Assembly (NCBI GenBank): GCA_002284615.2
Contig: MU069528.1
Location: 53,096-80,506 of the forward strand
DNA length: 27,411 bases
DNA from: Dunaliella salina
Taxonomy: Eukaryota; Chlorophyta; Chlorophyceae; Chlamydomonadales; Dunaliellaceae
Direction of reading: 5' to 3'
This document shows positions 26,848 through 27,411 of the stretch, one piece after another. Numbering within the stretch: position 1 is the first letter of the stretch; every line of letters starts with the position of its first letter. Below the pieces are notes generated by a model. That model made no database searches. It was not told the origin of the DNA and saw only the letters and a list, made by a program, of their open reading frames with translations. A program made the position numbers and the translations under genes.

Positions 26848-27228
26848 GTAAGGGGGATGAGCAGGAGAAAGTGGTTACCGTGCAGAAATGGATTCAGCAT
26901 GTACCAAGAAAATAATTACTTCAGAAACCTGACACCGCACCCCAAAATTTATTCAACACATGCGCGTAGGGGGCACTCTTGACCATTCATACCCTCTCGC
27001 TGTCCAAAATGCTAGTTTACATAATCACACACCCTCAAAAAAAGTATTCATTTGCACACAGTCAACACACAGGGCAAAAAACGATATGCAGGGCAATTTA
27101 GTTTCTGCACGGTATGATGCACAACTACATCTTAACCCCAGGCCCAAGGCACAGCCGGATTGATAAGACAGAACGAGCACAGCACAGAATTCCACATGCA
27201 ACAAGTCGCAGGTGGCATATGCACTTAC

Positions 27229-27331
27229 CTGTGCAGTTCAAACGCATGCCCATCATCTGCTGTGAGCTGCAGTCGGGCACGGGGCGAGGGTTGCTCCGGT
27301 GCTCCTTCTGCTTGGCGCAAGGTGGCGCCCT
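27229..27331 (-). CDS. Candidate exon with consensus GTAAGT donor
   Basis: On the minus strand, an AG (CAAGTGCAG) precedes 103 nt of about 63 percent GC, followed by CAG|GTAAGT (donor at 27228-27223). Two frames are open. One reads RAPPCAKQKEHRSNPRPVPD, then CSSQQMMGMRLNCT, with high GC at third positions. The other contains RARLQLTADDGHAFELHR. It could be an upstream exon of the phosphodiesterase-like gene at 24.5 kb, but that link is speculative. Confidence 0.3.
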
Positions 27332-27354
27332 CTGCACTTGGTGCATATGTAAAA

Positions 27355-27355
27355 T

Positions 27356-27411
<56 letters not shown>
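27355..27411. repeat. (TG)n microsatellite at window edge
   Basis: TG repeat with one A interruption at 27360, running off the right edge. Confidence 0.97.

Overview
The window looks like a stretch of a green-algal nuclear genome that is mostly decayed transposable elements around one intact host gene. I infer a chlorophyte or prasinophyte-grade alga. The reasons are an intronless lysine/alanine/proline-rich linker histone H1 whose message ends in a canonical replication-type histone stem-loop (kept in animals and green algae, lost in land plants), a two-copy TTTAGGG-type telomere motif, short GC-rich candidate exons, long (AC/GT)n tracts, and retroelement tails combining RNase H with a restriction-like endonuclease, as in the Dualen/RandI elements known from Chlamydomonas. 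The species cannot be fixed from the sequence alone.

Layout. 1-76 is an (AC)n tract. 580-3365 holds fragments of one retroelement family, including degenerate copy C (+). 3487-6740 is copy A (+), the most complete. In order it shows a chromodomain-like piece, a methyltransferase-like module, RNase H, a CCHC zinc knuckle, a PD-(D/E)XK endonuclease and a 3' UTR. 6728-7300 is another 3' fragment (+). 7306-13421 is one copy B (-), split by two nested insertions: a 1.2 kb terminal-inverted-repeat element (7633-8851) and a 2.66 kb LTR-flanked element without gag or pol (8952-11607). Removing both restores a collinear retroelement reading. 13465-15735 carries two copies of a ~450 bp non-autonomous repeat that ends in the retroelement's own 3' end, with degenerate copy D (+) between them. 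16095-16644 is an assembly gap bordered by microsatellites.

The histone H1 gene is at 17984-18649 with its stem-loop at 18692-18707. A recent 5'-truncated copy E (-) of the same retroelement lies tail-to-tail with it (18945-19480). 20100-21740 has two tails of a different LINE family with a C-terminal zinc knuckle. The right third (22-27.4 kb) contains tandem repeats, (GT)n tracts and a few exon-like segments. The best of these is a minus-strand exon at 24563-24683 resembling the C-terminal part of 2',5'-phosphodiesterase 12-like proteins. The window ends in (TG)n.

The main discovery candidate is the retroelement family itself. At least three copies show a methyltransferase-like module upstream of RNase H and a restriction-like endonuclease, and two smaller parasites are nested in or derived from it. 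The reverse transcriptase was not found in the window, so full architecture and classification remain inference.
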